64,000 bases of DNA. It comes from Corythucha ciliata. Lineage: Eukaryota; Arthropoda; Insecta; Hemiptera; Tingidae. Below are positions 12,186-25,380 of this stretch, piece by piece; the first letter of the stretch is position 1, and every line of letters begins with the position of its first letter. Under the pieces are notes generated by a model. The model had not been told where the DNA came from. It did not search any database and worked only from the letters and a program-made list of their open reading frames with translations. The stretch is taken from positions 18,705,253 through 18,769,252 of the forward strand of contig CM075939.1 of assembly GCA_038030265.1 (NCBI GenBank), read 5' to 3'. The translations under genes and the position numbers were made by a program.

Positions 12186-15100
12186 TATAAAAAGTTGGAG
12201 CGATTTTTTTCGAGATTCAGCGATATTTTTCCGGCAACCTACCTAGGATGCCCCAGTGCTTAAGAATAATGATTTACACTGATTTGATGTCGTTATCAGG
12301 TGATAAGTCCATCAGAGCGTGATTTTGACATGTCACTGATTCAACAGATCAAAGTACAGTGAGTGGGAATATGTTTGGAAGGGAAGTTTCTCATTCGTGT
12401 TCAACACGAAAAGGCTCACTCGGCGCTGTAGCTTTGGTTGGCGTTTGCCATGAGAAGCTGTTTTTGTAATCGTAAAATATTTTTCGTAACTCATCATTTT
12501 TATTTTTTTCACATCTATAGGCGAGTCAAAATAAGAAAATTAGCTATTTTTTGTATTTCTATACTCTCCCCTTCCTCTTAGTTTTCGTTAGATATGAATC
12601 GTCAGGGGGGATTCCGCTCCCGAAAAGATTGCAGTGAGCATACCTTTGCTTTGTGCAAAATTCGCAAGCGACCATTTTGATCGTCAGTAATATATTCATT
12701 TTTTAACAGTATTTTTCAAGTTTTAGTTTTTCAATTACACATTTTTCACCTTCTTCATCACGCTACTATTACTGAACGGACGACTTGGCTTGATCAACCC
12801 ACGCGAGCTCGATCTCCGAATAAGTAGAAAAAAAATCATTAGCGTTGTTGGAATGACTGAAATTGGGTTTGAGCCTCTAAAAAAATAATTTACACTCTCA
12901 AAATGTCAATTTATAGGACAATTAACACTAAAAATCAAGTAAAAATATAACCGGAACCAGACCCAGCGCATGCATTAGTGGTGGTTTCAAACGTCATGCA
13001 TACTATGGTTAATGCGTGGGTTACCACCTGTGTCTCACGGGGACACTTGAATCACTTGAATACATGTGTATATCTTGTAAGAAAATACCCCTAAGTAGTA
13101 CTTAAAAAAAAATATTGTAGGTATTATGTATTTATTATTTATTATATATTCATACACATGTAATTTGAAAACCCCTCCCAGGAAAGAGTCCTGAACACGC
13201 GACTGGGGAACTTAATCGGGTCCGAAGATGCACCCGACTGACGTGGACCCCTATATTATACGGAAGAATAGGGCAGCATTTCGCATTCTCATGAGTCCTT
13301 CAGGGTTATTCGTCTCAACAATTAACGCCTCGGACAAAATCGAGTTTTTAAAGTAAATGTAGACAGTCGCAGAAAAAACATAGGGTGATTTTGGTCACAA
13401 ATACTTAATGCTGTAACATAATTAATTCTGTACGTATGCATCTGCTCGTGAATCACCCTGCATAGGATGACGCCGTACTGGACACCGGCCGGAGCAGGGG
13501 TGTGCCTGGGCCTGGCCGAGTGTCCTTGAAGAATATTTAACGAATAAAATAATTAATTGTGGTTAGATGGGCCTGTCTCAGACAGCGGGATCACCCCCTT
13601 CCCCCCGAATCGTTCCATTCGAATCGTGCGAAAATTGGAGCGTGAGCCCACGTGCTCGCCAAAATTCTAACATTTTAAAATGATGGATTTTCCACGGGAA
13701 CGTGAAGGAGTTAATTTCCGTGCTTTAGTATAATTTAATTTGTTTACATCCGGTTAACTTGAGACGCTGGATGAGGAAGACAATTTTACTTTTCCTTTGC
13801 AAAGGAATCGCGATAAGGAGGAAGTAATACATATAGGTTTTTTATGCACACTTGAACGAATTTCCCGCAGCCCAATGGTGGATTTTTGAACTTGAGGTTT
13901 AATAGGGGAAGAAGGAGCTGTATGTATAGAAGGGAAAGAGATCGAAATAAGTTCATCCCACGAGAGGGAAAGAAAAACAAGCCCCTAAGTAGATTTCTAT
14001 ATCCGAAGAAACTCTGAAGAGGAAAGTAAAAAGAAAGGAAAGCAGATTTCATCCCTTAAGGAGTTTGAATACTTGGAAAGCTCAATACTTGATGACAGCA
14101 GCTCGCGGTTCTCCGTCTCTAACCAATTTTTAAGGACTACACAAGGTGAAAAATTATAGAACAACCAAATAAAATCAATGCGGTTTCCAGGTGAAATCCT
14201 CACATAAATCCAGAATAACTCTTACATAAAATCAGCTCATGCGCAGCAACCATTCGTTTTTTGCATTCGTTGCATTGGTTTTTGGTGGTGATGGTAGTTT
14301 ATATACGGTGGCTCGGGATAAGTGTGACAAAAAGTTTTGGGTAAAACTACGTCAAAAGTGGAGTAGAATGCGACCTTCGCGTATTTTTTATCTTCATTTT
14401 CCTAGGAGTTATGATTTTTTTAGTGTTTTTATTCCTAAGTGAATTTTCTCCAGAAAAACGTGTATTGCTCGACTTCTGTTACTATTTCCTCGAAAAGTGA
14501 CCACAGCTTCGGAAACTACTGAAGATTTCCTGTGCAGTAATTAATGATTATCATTACATTCTTCAAAAGCATCACAAACCATCAAAGATCTGGCATTTTT
14601 ACCATGAAATTCCAAAAATCTTCAATTCTGTGGGCCAGAAAAACATGCCATTTTCAGAAGGTTACCTGAAACGCGTGGAAAAGTATCTCAAAAACTTGCC
14701 CAGTGTCTGAGCTTTCCAATGGTGCCCTCACGATCCAAATTATCAATCTCCTTCAAACGCAAAAAATATCTTTTTAGATTAAAACCCGTGAGTTTTTTGT
14801 TGCCAAAATATCAACTGTTTTTAGTTTTCCGGCAGTCTTTTTCTTTCGTTTTCATCTTATTCTTCTTGAAATGTGTCAGAAACTGAGAATTTTATGATTT
14901 GTCAGCAAGACCTGCTCACTCGCGTTCTCTCTTCCCCCGCCGCCGCGTTGCCCGGACCTCAATGATGGCGAATAATTTATGTCAATTTAAACACTTACAT
15001 GGAACAGGGGAATAGTGCGGTTGACCGCGCTAATAATAAAACCACACTCTGTAAAAGAAAGGCTGAATTGTGAAGAGATTACATCGAAAATATAAAGAAG

Positions 15101-17250
15101 TAGATAAGTCACTTTGGTAAGTCCCACTCACCGTCAAAACTACATTCTTATCGTGGCGCAAACATCTTTTGACGGGCTTTCCCGATGTAAGAACTTAAAA
15201 AAACACTCGCCTCAGAAAAGATAGTGCTTCATGGAGTAGCAGTAAGCTCTAGGGCAAAGTGAAGAATGAATGGTCTTATAATATGCAAGCATCCCTCCTT
15301 GTCTAAAGAAAGCCTTGACATAAATAAAAAAGGAAGCCCAAATATAGTAACAAACGAAAAGCATCGTGCCCCCCCTGGTAGGTTTGCTGAAGTTTATATT
15401 ATGTACAATAGAATTGGGCTATATTTATAATGGTATAATAATATGAAAAACGGGGCATTAAAGACGTTTTTTATTTTCTGTAAGTTAAATTTGCTTATTT
15501 AGTATGTTACACGAGTGTGAAGCGTGTGCGCTGTAATATTTCGAGACGTGAGTAACGATTGAGCCAAATTTAATTAATCCAGCAGCCAGGTCAAAATTTT
15601 GGAGGTATTTTACAAAATGTCAAAGTTGATGAAATTTTGAATTGTTGCTCCGGAATTCAGTAGAATGTAGTAGGTATATGAGTTTTCCACCTAATAATGT
15701 CCATGAGGAAACTTCTGAGAGGCGAATAATTACGATTCTGTCGGTTTTTCTTTGTACAATAATGAATTTATGGGTTTTTTCCGCCTTTTTCAGCACAATG
15801 TGCCTGACAGTTCCGTTCCAAAATGCCTGTGGTGCTGCAAGCATGTGCTGAGGAACAAAATAGTGAATAAGGAGAAATAAAAGATGATAATGCAGTAATA
15901 AAGTTTCACGGTTTCCTGAAACTTTATCATCGTATAATCATGGTTCAGTTCAGCGGCCTCAAGAGCTATCATTCCGGCCGCTTCCCTTCCAATTACGATT
16001 CGTTCGCACTTTTTAAACATTGACCACTCACACTCTTCGCCATCGTCCTCCTCACGCCTAACAGCGCAGCCTCGTCACCACTCACCCGTACAAGAATCGA
16101 AGCCCTGCCCGTCCACACCAGAGGAGGCCACTAATTAAAAACGAGCGGGAAAACCCATTAATAGACGAGTGATATACGTTATTTTTCGCGCAACCGTCGT
16201 CGAAGATTACTACTTTTTTTTTCTTTTGACAAAAAAACGATGTCTTAAGATATTTCTATAATCACGGATGAGGTGATAACATTTCAACAAAGAAGGTTGA
16301 AAAGGTCATATAAAACTGAAATGAGGTAGTATATTACATTACAAGTACTGTAGATGGACTTTTTTTGCCCGCGTGTTTTTTGTTTGGCTGGCGAGGCGAA
16401 GCCGTTCGTGAATAATCAAGTGAAAAAAAATTCGGTCAGAAAAAATGTCAAGTTTCAAGTCCGTTTACTAGCTCGGGAGCTCTGTGCTTTGAGCTGGCTG
16501 TTACAAGTCAAACATTAAGTAGATAGCCTCAACGTTACGTGACGTTATCGTGGTTCCATGATTGTGAAACCATCGGCCAAAAAGAAATAATAACCCCTTT
16601 TTCTTAGTGCTTAAATCTTATAATATAAACTATTAATATCTGTTTCCGCTGAGAAATTCACATAGTTTACATTTACAGCGACGTTTTTAATAATCCATGT
16701 CTCTTGAAGATTATTGAAAATCTGCCATTTCGTATTTTTTTCTCAAAACAGTACGGAAATGTATATTTCATAACGAGTACGGAAAGTGTAAAATATCGTG
16801 CGAGTGTTGTTTGATGAGCGAGGCGCTACTTTTTTCACACTATTTTTCGTACAACTGAAAACATAGTAATAAATTAACAATCATCAACTTCGACTGAATT
16901 GACACCTGATCTTATAGCCTGGCTTCACTCAAAGCCTTGCTATAAGACGGTGGAGGAGCCAGTCAGCCTACAGTCTACATAGACGGCTAATCTGAGGCCA
17001 AAGTTTTCATATCGTAACACAGTTACGATATAGTTTCATATCGTAACAGTTCAAAAAAATGCCACTTTCGAGGGGTATTCTAGGCGCGGAAAGAAGCTCT
17101 TTCGTTATAACTAGAACGAAAAAATCCTGTTTTTCATACATGACTCCAAAGCTCGACTTTGCGTGCTGAAAAGGAGCGAGAAAGTAGGTGTTTTCCCGGC
17201 TAGCCCGGCAAAGTACCGATTTTTCGTTCTTCACTTGTTTTTATTAAATC
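12186..17250. other. Non-coding intron sequence, no recognised gene
   Basis: Mixed AT-rich sequence with short random open frames. I saw no terminal repeats or domains that I could support. 14930-14960 is locally GC-rich. Confidence 0.5.
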
Positions 17251-17270
17251 ATCTGGAGGTTCTCCCTTTT

Positions 17271-17339
17271 TGTTCTTCTTCTTCTTCTTCTTCTTCTTCT
17301 TCTTCTTCTTCTTCTACTTCTTCTTCTTCTTCTTTTCCT
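17271..17339. repeat. (TTC)n microsatellite
   Basis: An almost pure run of TTC triplets with two interruptions, followed by further pyrimidine-rich sequence to about 17352. It creates long Ser or Arg homopolymer frames that are not genes. Confidence 0.95.
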
Positions 17340-17757
17340 TCTTCTTTTTTTACTGAAGCCCCCGAACGGGACGCCCCAAATGAGAATACACTGCGATAGA
17401 ACAACATACAATTTGTTATTTAAAAAATGGATTAATTTCGCTTCATATATGAAAAAAAAAAAATAGTTTGTGCACCTCGCTGAGGAAGTGGTTTGCCGGC
17501 CTCGAGTTTCGCCTTCGGCTCGCCCGTCCAACCTCTCTCGGCCCGGCAAACACCCACTTTCTCGGCTAGGAACACAATATACTATTTCACGTGACTTGCA
17601 CGGAAAGTTATCCTTTTCAACACACTACTTGGTCTGGGAAGGTTACGCTTACTAAACAGATGGCATCCGTCATATTTCCCATACTACCTGGTACGGGAAG
17701 GATCCTTCCTGTACTGGTGAAAGCGCGCCCCAACTGTGACGTGACGAAAATGTCTGA

Positions 17758-17835
17758 CGTCACGCTCATTTTTGGTTGGAGACTGGACCGCACTTTCGGT
17801 GCAATTTTTCCGTGATAGTTTGGAGGGTGTCCCCC
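17758..17835. repeat. Half-copy of the foldback family seen at 56.5 kb
   Basis: GAGACTGGACCGCACTTTCG, then GTGCAATTTTTCCGTG and TAGTTTGG, matches the right arm of the foldback at 56521-56809 and runs into a C homopolymer (about 17832-17844). Only one arm is present. Confidence 0.6.
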
Positions 17836-18399
17836 CCCCCCCCCGACACCCCTGCCAACTACATCCTTGTCGTTCTTTAATTCATCCATAAATTCTAGTT
17901 TTCCCTGACCTCCATCAGCAATTCTAGATTTATCCAGTAAATACTAGTATTAGCTAAGGGGCTTTGGTAAAAGTAGTTATGACTAGGTAATTCGGGTGAC
18001 GGGACGAGGTACTCTGGCGCATAGCCTCAATCTCATGCTACAGTCGCCAAGTGCAATTACGCCCGGGAAGAAGTAATTTCGATGGTACACGCCAGGATTC
18101 GACTAGCTGTCCCCCCCCCCAGCACCTGTAGATACAGCAGCGCAAAAAAAAGAACGTGCCTTCAACGTCTGCTGGAGTCACTGGACCGTCATCACTGTGT
18201 GCCTTGTGGGAAGAGTTCTCATTCCAGTCACTCCAGAACTCAAGATGACCCAAAGGCGATTGCATAGTCGAGATGGACAAATATCTTTCGGAGCTCGTCA
18301 TAGAAAAAGCCTTAAATCCCTTAGTTTTCAGCAAGAAAGAAAACCATTATACCCTAACTTGACTTTCATGGCAAAATGACGGCTCTGTATCCCGGCAAT

Positions 18400-19703
18400 A
18401 TCAAATCAGCCTTTTTATAAAAATCCTAGCCTTTTTGTAAAACGCCGCCTTTTTGTAAAAAAATCTGTTTTTTCTCAATCAGACTGGATTATTTAGCCTT
18501 ATTACAAATAGGCTGCAGTCCTTCAGGCTCATTATCGAAGTAGCCTGCGATTACAAAAAGCCTAACTTGTCGAGGCTCTTTGTAAAGAGGCTTTACTCGT
18601 TCCGCTGTATTGTGTTATTATACACCCTGCCTACTAACTGATAACGAATCACTTGCGTGCCCAAACAGGTTGGTTAGAAGCTACCTTGACTGAAAGGACG
18701 ATTTACGCCGAAATCAAGAAAGCTTCATAAATACCAAAAATCGTCATGGAAGGCTTCCATCGAGGACGCCTTGACATTAGGAGGAACGTTCATAAATACG
18801 GCGGCTCTGCCCTAATAGTTCAACAGCTGGCGACAGTCCTATTCAACTGGAAGAACATTTGTCCTATTTGATACATTTTGTGGAGAGGAATACGAATATG
18901 AGCGTCTGCCTAGGGCATTTGCCCTCAGCGGCCAGTCAAATTCCCTAAATTTGGGACATGAAATTATCCGAAAGAACACAGTCTTGTAACTTGTCTCATT
19001 CGTGAGGTTTTTAGAAGCTTCTGCCTGGAGCATTCGCCCTCAATGGCCAGTTTCATCGGTATGTTCTACCGGTTAGATTAATGTCCCAAATTTGGAGAAA
19101 CTGATGTGCTGCTGGAGCAGGTGCGCAGTCAGGATTTCTTTGGGGGGGGGGGGGTCCGATGTAGGTCTGGTGTGGCGGGGGGGGGGGTAGTTCCACTCTA
19201 TGCCTACTCTTGCTTACCGAATGAGACAGTTAGATGAATAGGTATGTCAGGTTTATTCTTGGTCCAAATTTTTAAGGAATTTAACGGGCCTCTGAGGGCA
19301 AGTGCCCCTGGCAGAAGCTCAAATTCATATTAAGCCAGAAAAAACCTAACGAATGGGAGAAGTTTCAGGACTATGTTTTTCCGGTTGAACGGGACTGTCG
19401 CCAGCTCTCGGTCAGCACAACATACTAATTTTGTCAGCGTTATTTTTCTGTTTTGATTTATTTTGAATTTTTCTACAAAATGAGCGGTTTGATTCAGGAG
19501 GTGTTTTTTTTCTTTCTTCACAAAAAGACTGTTAATAATTCAGCCTTATTGTAACAGTACGTTAGGTTCGCAAAGAGCCTGAAATCCCTCAGCCTATTTG
19601 TAATAAGGCTAAAATCGTCCAGGCTGATTGAGAAAAAACATATTTTTCTGCAAAAAGGCGGCGTTTTATAAAAAGGCTAGGATTTTTAGAAAAAGACTGA
19701 TTC
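18400..19703. mobile_element. Large composite foldback element
   Basis: The outer arms are inverted. AAATCAGCCTTTTTATAAAA, ATCCTAGCC and AACGCCGCCTTTTTG occur at 18402-18460, with their reverse complements at 19640-19703. Further inward, TTAGCCTTATTACAAATAGG at about 18496 pairs with the same sequence reversed near 19590-19615. A third pair is CAGCTGGCGACAGTCC (about 18826) with the complement at about 19388-19405. The inner block CTGCCTAGGGCATTTGCCCT (about 18906) also recurs inverted near 19295-19315. A G-run separates the halves near 19140-19190. Non-coding. No target duplication found. Confidence 0.7.
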
Positions 19704-20302
19704 GACAAAAATCCTGCGACATTTATAAGGGGTTAGTTTAATTCTGACTTTGTGACCCTTTGAAACTCTTTGGTGTGTTATGTATTGCTGAATTTGTCAA
19801 CGGCTGCCATTCCAGCCTTATGTCGTAATATACTATTCTAGAGTCTAGAATGCCAGATATAACCTTCACAACAAAGTTCACCCCGCATCCAAAGTCCAAG
19901 GCAGAACTTTGTCGAAAGCTTACCTCGCTGGTCTTTTGAGGAGAGGCTGGCACCCCTCAGGTGCGTTTATGCCAGAGCTGGTTGCATTCCTCCATTAAAA
20001 GTATGACGTGAAGGTCCGTGGAAAGAAAAAGGAACCGTTTGTGGGAACAGAGCGTTTAATTCAAGAATAAAGTAAATCATTAGTACGCTTGATCTTCAAT
20101 GTTCCATTCATAGGCAGACAAGATAACAGAGACCTAAAATCCCACTCTCGCACGCGTGGGACGTTCAAGAACTGTACGGAAGTGCACTGTAACCAAGCCA
20201 AACCTGCTATGCCTTGACTCATGGCGGCCACATTGAAGATATTATGCTGAAGTAAACAAAATTGTTTTTAAATAGACAAGGAAATATGTTGTCGCCAGAA
20301 CT

Positions 20303-20577
20303 AAAATAAATGAAAATGATTCCTATCTTCCGGACGGCGAAGGAAGTGTATAGACCAACAGGATTCGAGTTCCGAGAAAAAATGGGCTCCCCACCGGGAT
20401 CTGATCACACAACCTCTGGATTACTAGTCCAGCACGATGTCAATTGTGTCCCGGTGATGCCCTTGGTAGTCGTAGTGCGAGGAATCAGCCAAGCCAAACC
20501 CCACGCAGGGCCATCATTTCTCGAAACTCTAGGCGTTTCTTCTTACGACATGGTAAACCACGCCAATGTAATCGTAT
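20303..20577 (-). mobile_element. tRNA-derived SINE, copy 2
   Basis: Reverse complement of the SINE inside the hAT element. Its anticodon arm GCTGGACTAGTAATCCAG is fully paired, and the acceptor ends GGGC/GCCC pair. Thirteen of fifteen bases of a flanking motif, GTTGTCGCC(A/G)G(A/T)ACT, recur at 20288-20302 and 20609-20623, so this may be the target-site duplication. This copy looks less mutated in the tRNA part than copy 1. Confidence 0.78.
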
Positions 20578-20624
20578 CATAGATGTAGCTATAAAGACGA
20601 GGGAAGTTGTTGTCGCCGGTACTC

Positions 20625-21540
20625 AATAATTCAGAAGTAAGTCTCGTTGGTGTTAACATAAGCTCTGTTTGTTCGGCATTGCTTGATTTTTCCCACTGGA
20701 ATAAATGAAATAAATTAACGCCGTCTCTTAACAATCCGACTTTTTTTTCCAGTAGAATTGTCCAGATTTTGAGTTGAATTTGTATTCAAGTTCCAGAAAG
20801 AAGCTCAATTTTACACTTTTATCCAGACTTACTTTGTTTTGGTGAGGAGGTTGGGGAGCAAGAGAGTGAAAAAATTAAAAATTACTGAAGCGTGTTTAGA
20901 AAGTAAATGGAGGGGCAGCCAAGCGAGAAGCTTTGGTGGATTGTCATGGGGATGGTTTGAGGGGATGCAAGGCAATTACAATGTGAAAATCCGTGGGTAT
21001 AAAATTGGGCTGATGGACAGAGGGAGTCAGGGAGTTAATTTGCTCAGAAGTGAGAAGAAAATGTAGTTTAAAAATGGTATAGAGAAGAAAACAAGATTTT
21101 CGTTGTCATTAAAAACAAATAAAATATAAAATGCGTTTCTTTTAGGAAAATACTGTTCATTTTGAACACCTAAGAATATGAGGGCAAGAGAGCTGGAGAC
21201 AGAAATATTAAAGTCATGGATTGATGAAGAAAGTACGACCAAAAGTGTTTGATTTTACAATAATCGATGTTACCTATTGCAGTATTAAGATTGACGTGAC
21301 CGCGGCCGGAGGAAGGGGTGCGTGAAAGAGGAAATAATAATAAATGTAACATTTCAATTCAGACGGGTTGTACCTAAATCAGACTGTGCCAGACATACCA
21401 GAGCGTATGCGCGTCAGGTCATACTGTTCCCTCCTCAGGCTTCTCGTCATCATGCTCCAATGAGTACAAGCTGTTCTCACAGCTTATCCATTTTAACCGT
21501 CGGCAGTAACGAGGAAAGGGGGGTGGGGGCCGCCACCTTT
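20625..21540. other. Non-coding intron sequence
   Basis: No recognisable domain or repeat. Short open frames have no supportable homology. Confidence 0.45.
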
Positions 21541-21599
21541 TGGTCCTTTCCCGAAGATGCGTAGGCTGTGGGAGCAGGGGTAAGCCGCTCGCTGGGAGG

Positions 21600-22300
21600 A
21601 TGGAAAGTGTTTGTGTGGTTGGAGGACCGATGCATAAGGAAGGATCGGAGAAGAATAAGAAAGTCCTGCCAGGCAGTCGAGAGAGCAAGTTCAGAGGGTC
21701 GTGTCAGCGCAGTCGAGAGTGCGAGTTCAGAGAGTCCTGCCAAACAGTCGAGAGAACAAGTTCAGAGTGTCGTGTCAGCGCAGTCGAGAGTGCGAGTGAA
21801 AGTCGTGCCAGGCAGTCGAGTAGAGTGAGTTCGGTCTCCAGTCAGTCGATTCGAATTGAAGTTCGGTTTGTAGTGAGATTTCGAGAGTTATTCGCCCGGT
21901 GTGGGTTCGAGAGTGTTCGTCTCATTGTCAAAACCGTTGTCCTGGTGTCGCCAGAGCCAGTAAGATTAATAATAATCAATGCCAAGTCCGCGTCAGTGAA
22001 ATCTGTTCGGGATAGTTCCAACGAGTTCAAGATTCGTTCGTGATCAACAAGTGTACCATCGTGATTAATGCAGAGTGACCAACCATCTTCAGTCGTCGAG
22101 TTACCACCGTGATTAACGGGTGTGACCACCCATCTTCATTCTACGAGTTACTACCGTGGTTAACCAGAGTGACCAACCTTCTTCAACAAGTGTGACCGCC
22201 CCAGGGTCATAAGTGTGGTCACACATTTTCAGTCTTCGAGTACCCCCGTAATTAACGAGAGTGACCACTCATCCGACCTCACGGGCAACCACCATCGGCA
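21600..22300 (+). repeat. GC-rich tandem-repeat segment, possible LTR/leader remnant
   Basis: About 2.5 units of a 68-71-bp repeat lie at 21662-21840, with AGTCCTGCCAGGCAGTCGAG and TCGTGTCAGCGCAGTCGAGA. A second degenerate array of about 57-bp units follows at 22050-22290, with GAGTTACCACCGTGATTAAC and TGTGACCACCCATCTTC. Base composition is distinctly richer in G and C than the neighbours. An open frame spans 21540-22043, but it is repetitive and Ser/Arg-rich with no domain. It could be the untranslated leader of an LTR element. I see no paired LTR or gag. Confidence 0.45.
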
Positions 22301-22389
22301 GTCGCGAACTTCGCCACCATCGATACCGTGCCAGATTGGTGATAATCTTGTCTCCTCGTATGCCTCTTGTCTGACAGAGGGACCAAAGG

Positions 22390-23800
22390 GATAGAGCGTG
22401 TCGCTACCTCACTGAAAAACTTTTTCAGATAAAATTTACTGTGGGGACACAGTACGCCAGGGACGTAAGATTTTTTAAGTAAACAATACTGTGTACAACG
22501 TCAAAAATCTTTCCTTCTTCCCTACGGTAAATTTTCATGTGATGGTTGCCACGGTAAATCTGACTTTAGTAACGAAGTATCAGTTCGTAGCATACCACAG
22601 TAAAATGAATGTTTGAATGTTTGTACCTTGTACCACGTACAGACCGGAGAAATAGGCCACAGTAAAATGTACGGCGGACGCTGTAAATAACGCGTTGGTG
22701 GCAGATCATAATTTTGAGGTTCAACACATAAGATAAACACAGCAATCGAAATTGATAACAAGTTTTATTAAAAATATGAATTTATAATTCGTACAAAATA
22801 AAGTTTCAAGTTACAAGTAATAAATAAATTACGGAGTTAAATGTATCTGCTCACTGTTTACGTTTGGCTTTTCTGTCCAAATCGGCTTTCTGTTGTCTTT
22901 TAAAACCATCATGAGGGATCTCGACGTTCTTATTCTTCCATTTACATCTATTTTTGCAACCCTGGATCGACAAAATTAAAATAAATGAAGTAAATAAATT
23001 AATAATAATAATGGAGAACAGCCGAGGTCGCTATATTCCCAAGAGCCATGATGCAAAGTTTTTTGCAGGATTTGGGATGCTCAATCAAACAACACTACTA
23101 TTTTTTCAAAAAGAGTGCCTCCTGCCTACTGATAAACCCTCTCCGAACAAGAATCAAGTCATAAAAGCGCCCACATTAAGGCCACGCCACACAGAACGCG
23201 AGCTGAAAACGTTGACGTGGAGTTACTTTCGCGCGCGGACCAGTCCGCGTTATGTGCTGAGGCTGTTAGTAGTGATTTATCACGGGAAAGAAGGAATAAA
23301 ATAGTATTGAAAGCCTCACTTACCAATAAACTCCTCTGCGTAGTCGCGGTAGTCCGACTCCCAAGACTCAGGGGGGCCGAGGAAATCCATTGCAACATCA
23401 ACATGAAGTGTTTTCTACAAAGAAAAATGAAACGTTAAAGTGAAGATAATTATGCTCTAAGATAATGCGTAACTTGATAGGGTATATGTTTACTTCTACG
23501 GTTCAAGCTTACCTATGCATTTGAAAAAATGGGTGGCGCGAGTTTCCTGGTCGTCGAGCGAGCTATTGAATTGAATGAATGCACGCGTGGCCGACTTAAA
23601 CTTGCTCGCACAACCCCACAACGACTCCTGACCCTTCGAACAGGAGTGGGAGACTGGCAGTATTGCCACTGTCACTGTACCGCAGTACCGTGTACCCAGA
23701 ATCTCAGAAAACAATGAGGTAGTGCACTTCAATTTTTACTGTGGTAACATAAGGTTTTCAAATCAAGTGAGCAGCATCAATTTTTACGGTGGCAACCCTT
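22390..23800. other. Region with recurring TTTTACTGTGG motifs
   Basis: CCACAGTAAAA or its complement appears near 22436, 22602, 22655 and 23739. A related GGTTGCCAC(C)GTAAA motif lies near 22541 and, inverted, near 23790. The pattern suggests an old inverted-end element of about 1.3 kb, but the ends are too diverged to define. Confidence 0.3.
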
Positions 23801-25081
23801 TAAGCGTTCGTGAAGACAACGCCTCCAATTCATTCTGGTCTGGAGACCGCTTTTTTTTTTCCATTGGCCACACCAATAATTTGTGGAACCACGTCATGCT
23901 GTGTTTTGTTGCAAGTGTAACCAGAGCACATCTCGTCAGAGCAGGAGGTACAATTTTTCGGCCACAGTACTAAAAACAAAATCGTATATCAATCATCGAA
24001 TAGTCAACCCACAACTTTTCCATTGGACGGAGAACTCTATACTTTCCTGTTGGAATAATCAGTGAATGGTTTAAATTTTCGTACGGCGCTCAGGGAAATT
24101 TTACTACCAGTAAGTTAGAATTTACTAGGGGTTTCTTGAAAAAGCTACGGGGTAGCTGTGATAGTTAAGGGGCCACTTTGTTTTTCGCATGTGTCGAAGT
24201 AACATTGACGATGGCCTTAAGCACATTTTACATAAAAAATTCAGCCTGGTTTTTCCGTGCACTTCTTTCCCGCCGAACCCCGTGGGACGCTCCAAAAAAA
24301 AAGGGTAAACATAAAAATTAGCGTGCATTATAATATCGTTAATTTGAAGTATTTCCCATTTTAATTAATAAACAAAAATTTCGTTTAACGAACCATCGTT
24401 TTTCGTCCTTTCAGCCTGTCGAACCCGCGAGATGCGGCTACACCATTATGTCTGTCTCACAGGAAAGTCACGAGCCAGTCAGTTGCCTATGAGTGTAGTT
24501 TTGTTATTTGTGATTAAAATAATTGTCTCTCAGCCTGAATAATTTTGACTTCCTTGTCTTAAGGATAATCTTTTTAGTTTACAAAAAAGTTTACGACTCA
24601 TGCTCTCCAAAGTATCTCCTTCCACACAGTTGTGAATGATTGCGTAGCAAAGTAATCGTATGGAGACTCCAGCATAAATACTAGTTTTATTCCGATACTT
24701 AAGTCGAAATATTCTTTGCGGCAATTATAATAATATTTCAGGGGGTGCTTTGGAACTCTTCTCGCCAATTTTAGCCACCCCCAAACTGAAAAACATGGGA
24801 TTTCCGATATCAATGTGGATTGGCATATTATACAAATCAATAGGCGTACACGTCTTTTCGTTTTCAGATTGTTCTTTAATCGGAATTCAGATAAGATGAC
24901 TGCAGATGTCGACGCATGCACCATATCATACGATAATTACTTCCATTTTGTTATAAACTTATCACGATTACGCTGAAGACCAATTAAGGGACCCATTACA
25001 ATATATGTATTTCCACACCGTGGTTTAGAAAGTTCTCCCTCATGGGCAGAGTTTGATGACTGATGACATAAGATGGGTAGG

Positions 25082-25371
25082 CAAGGTGAATAAACTTTCT
25101 ATAGGTGCCGCAGATCTTCGGCCATTACTGTCCTTCACCTACGTCACGAGCAGTCCTAACCGCCTTTGTGCTGGACCCAGTACATTATTAATTGTTATTG
25201 GGTTGTGATTTTTGAGAAATCATAAACTTCAATTTCAAAATTAACTAGCTCCGCTGCTCTAGGGTAAGCAAGCGGGAGCAAAGGACTGCTGGTGACGTCA
25301 GTCTCCACCCCTCCTGTCCGAAGGACAGGGGGAAATCTGCGGCACCTACATGGTAAAGTTTAGTCACCTTG
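25082..25371. mobile_element. Mutator-like MITE with a 9-bp target duplication
   Basis: The termini are CAAGGTGAATAAACTTT and its reverse complement AAAGTTTAGTCACCTTG, each followed inward by AGGTGCCGCAGAT or its complement. The nonamer ATGGGTAGG occurs at 25073-25081 and again at 25372-25380. A 9-bp duplication fits the Mutator/MULE superfamily. The inner arms also pair: GAGCAGTCC on the left and GGACTGCTGG on the right. No coding capacity. Confidence 0.85.
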
Positions 25372-25380
25372 ATGGGTAGG

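Noticed and set aside
17244..17549. Long Ser or Arg homopolymer frames
   Set aside because: They are translations of the (TTC)n microsatellite on the two strands.
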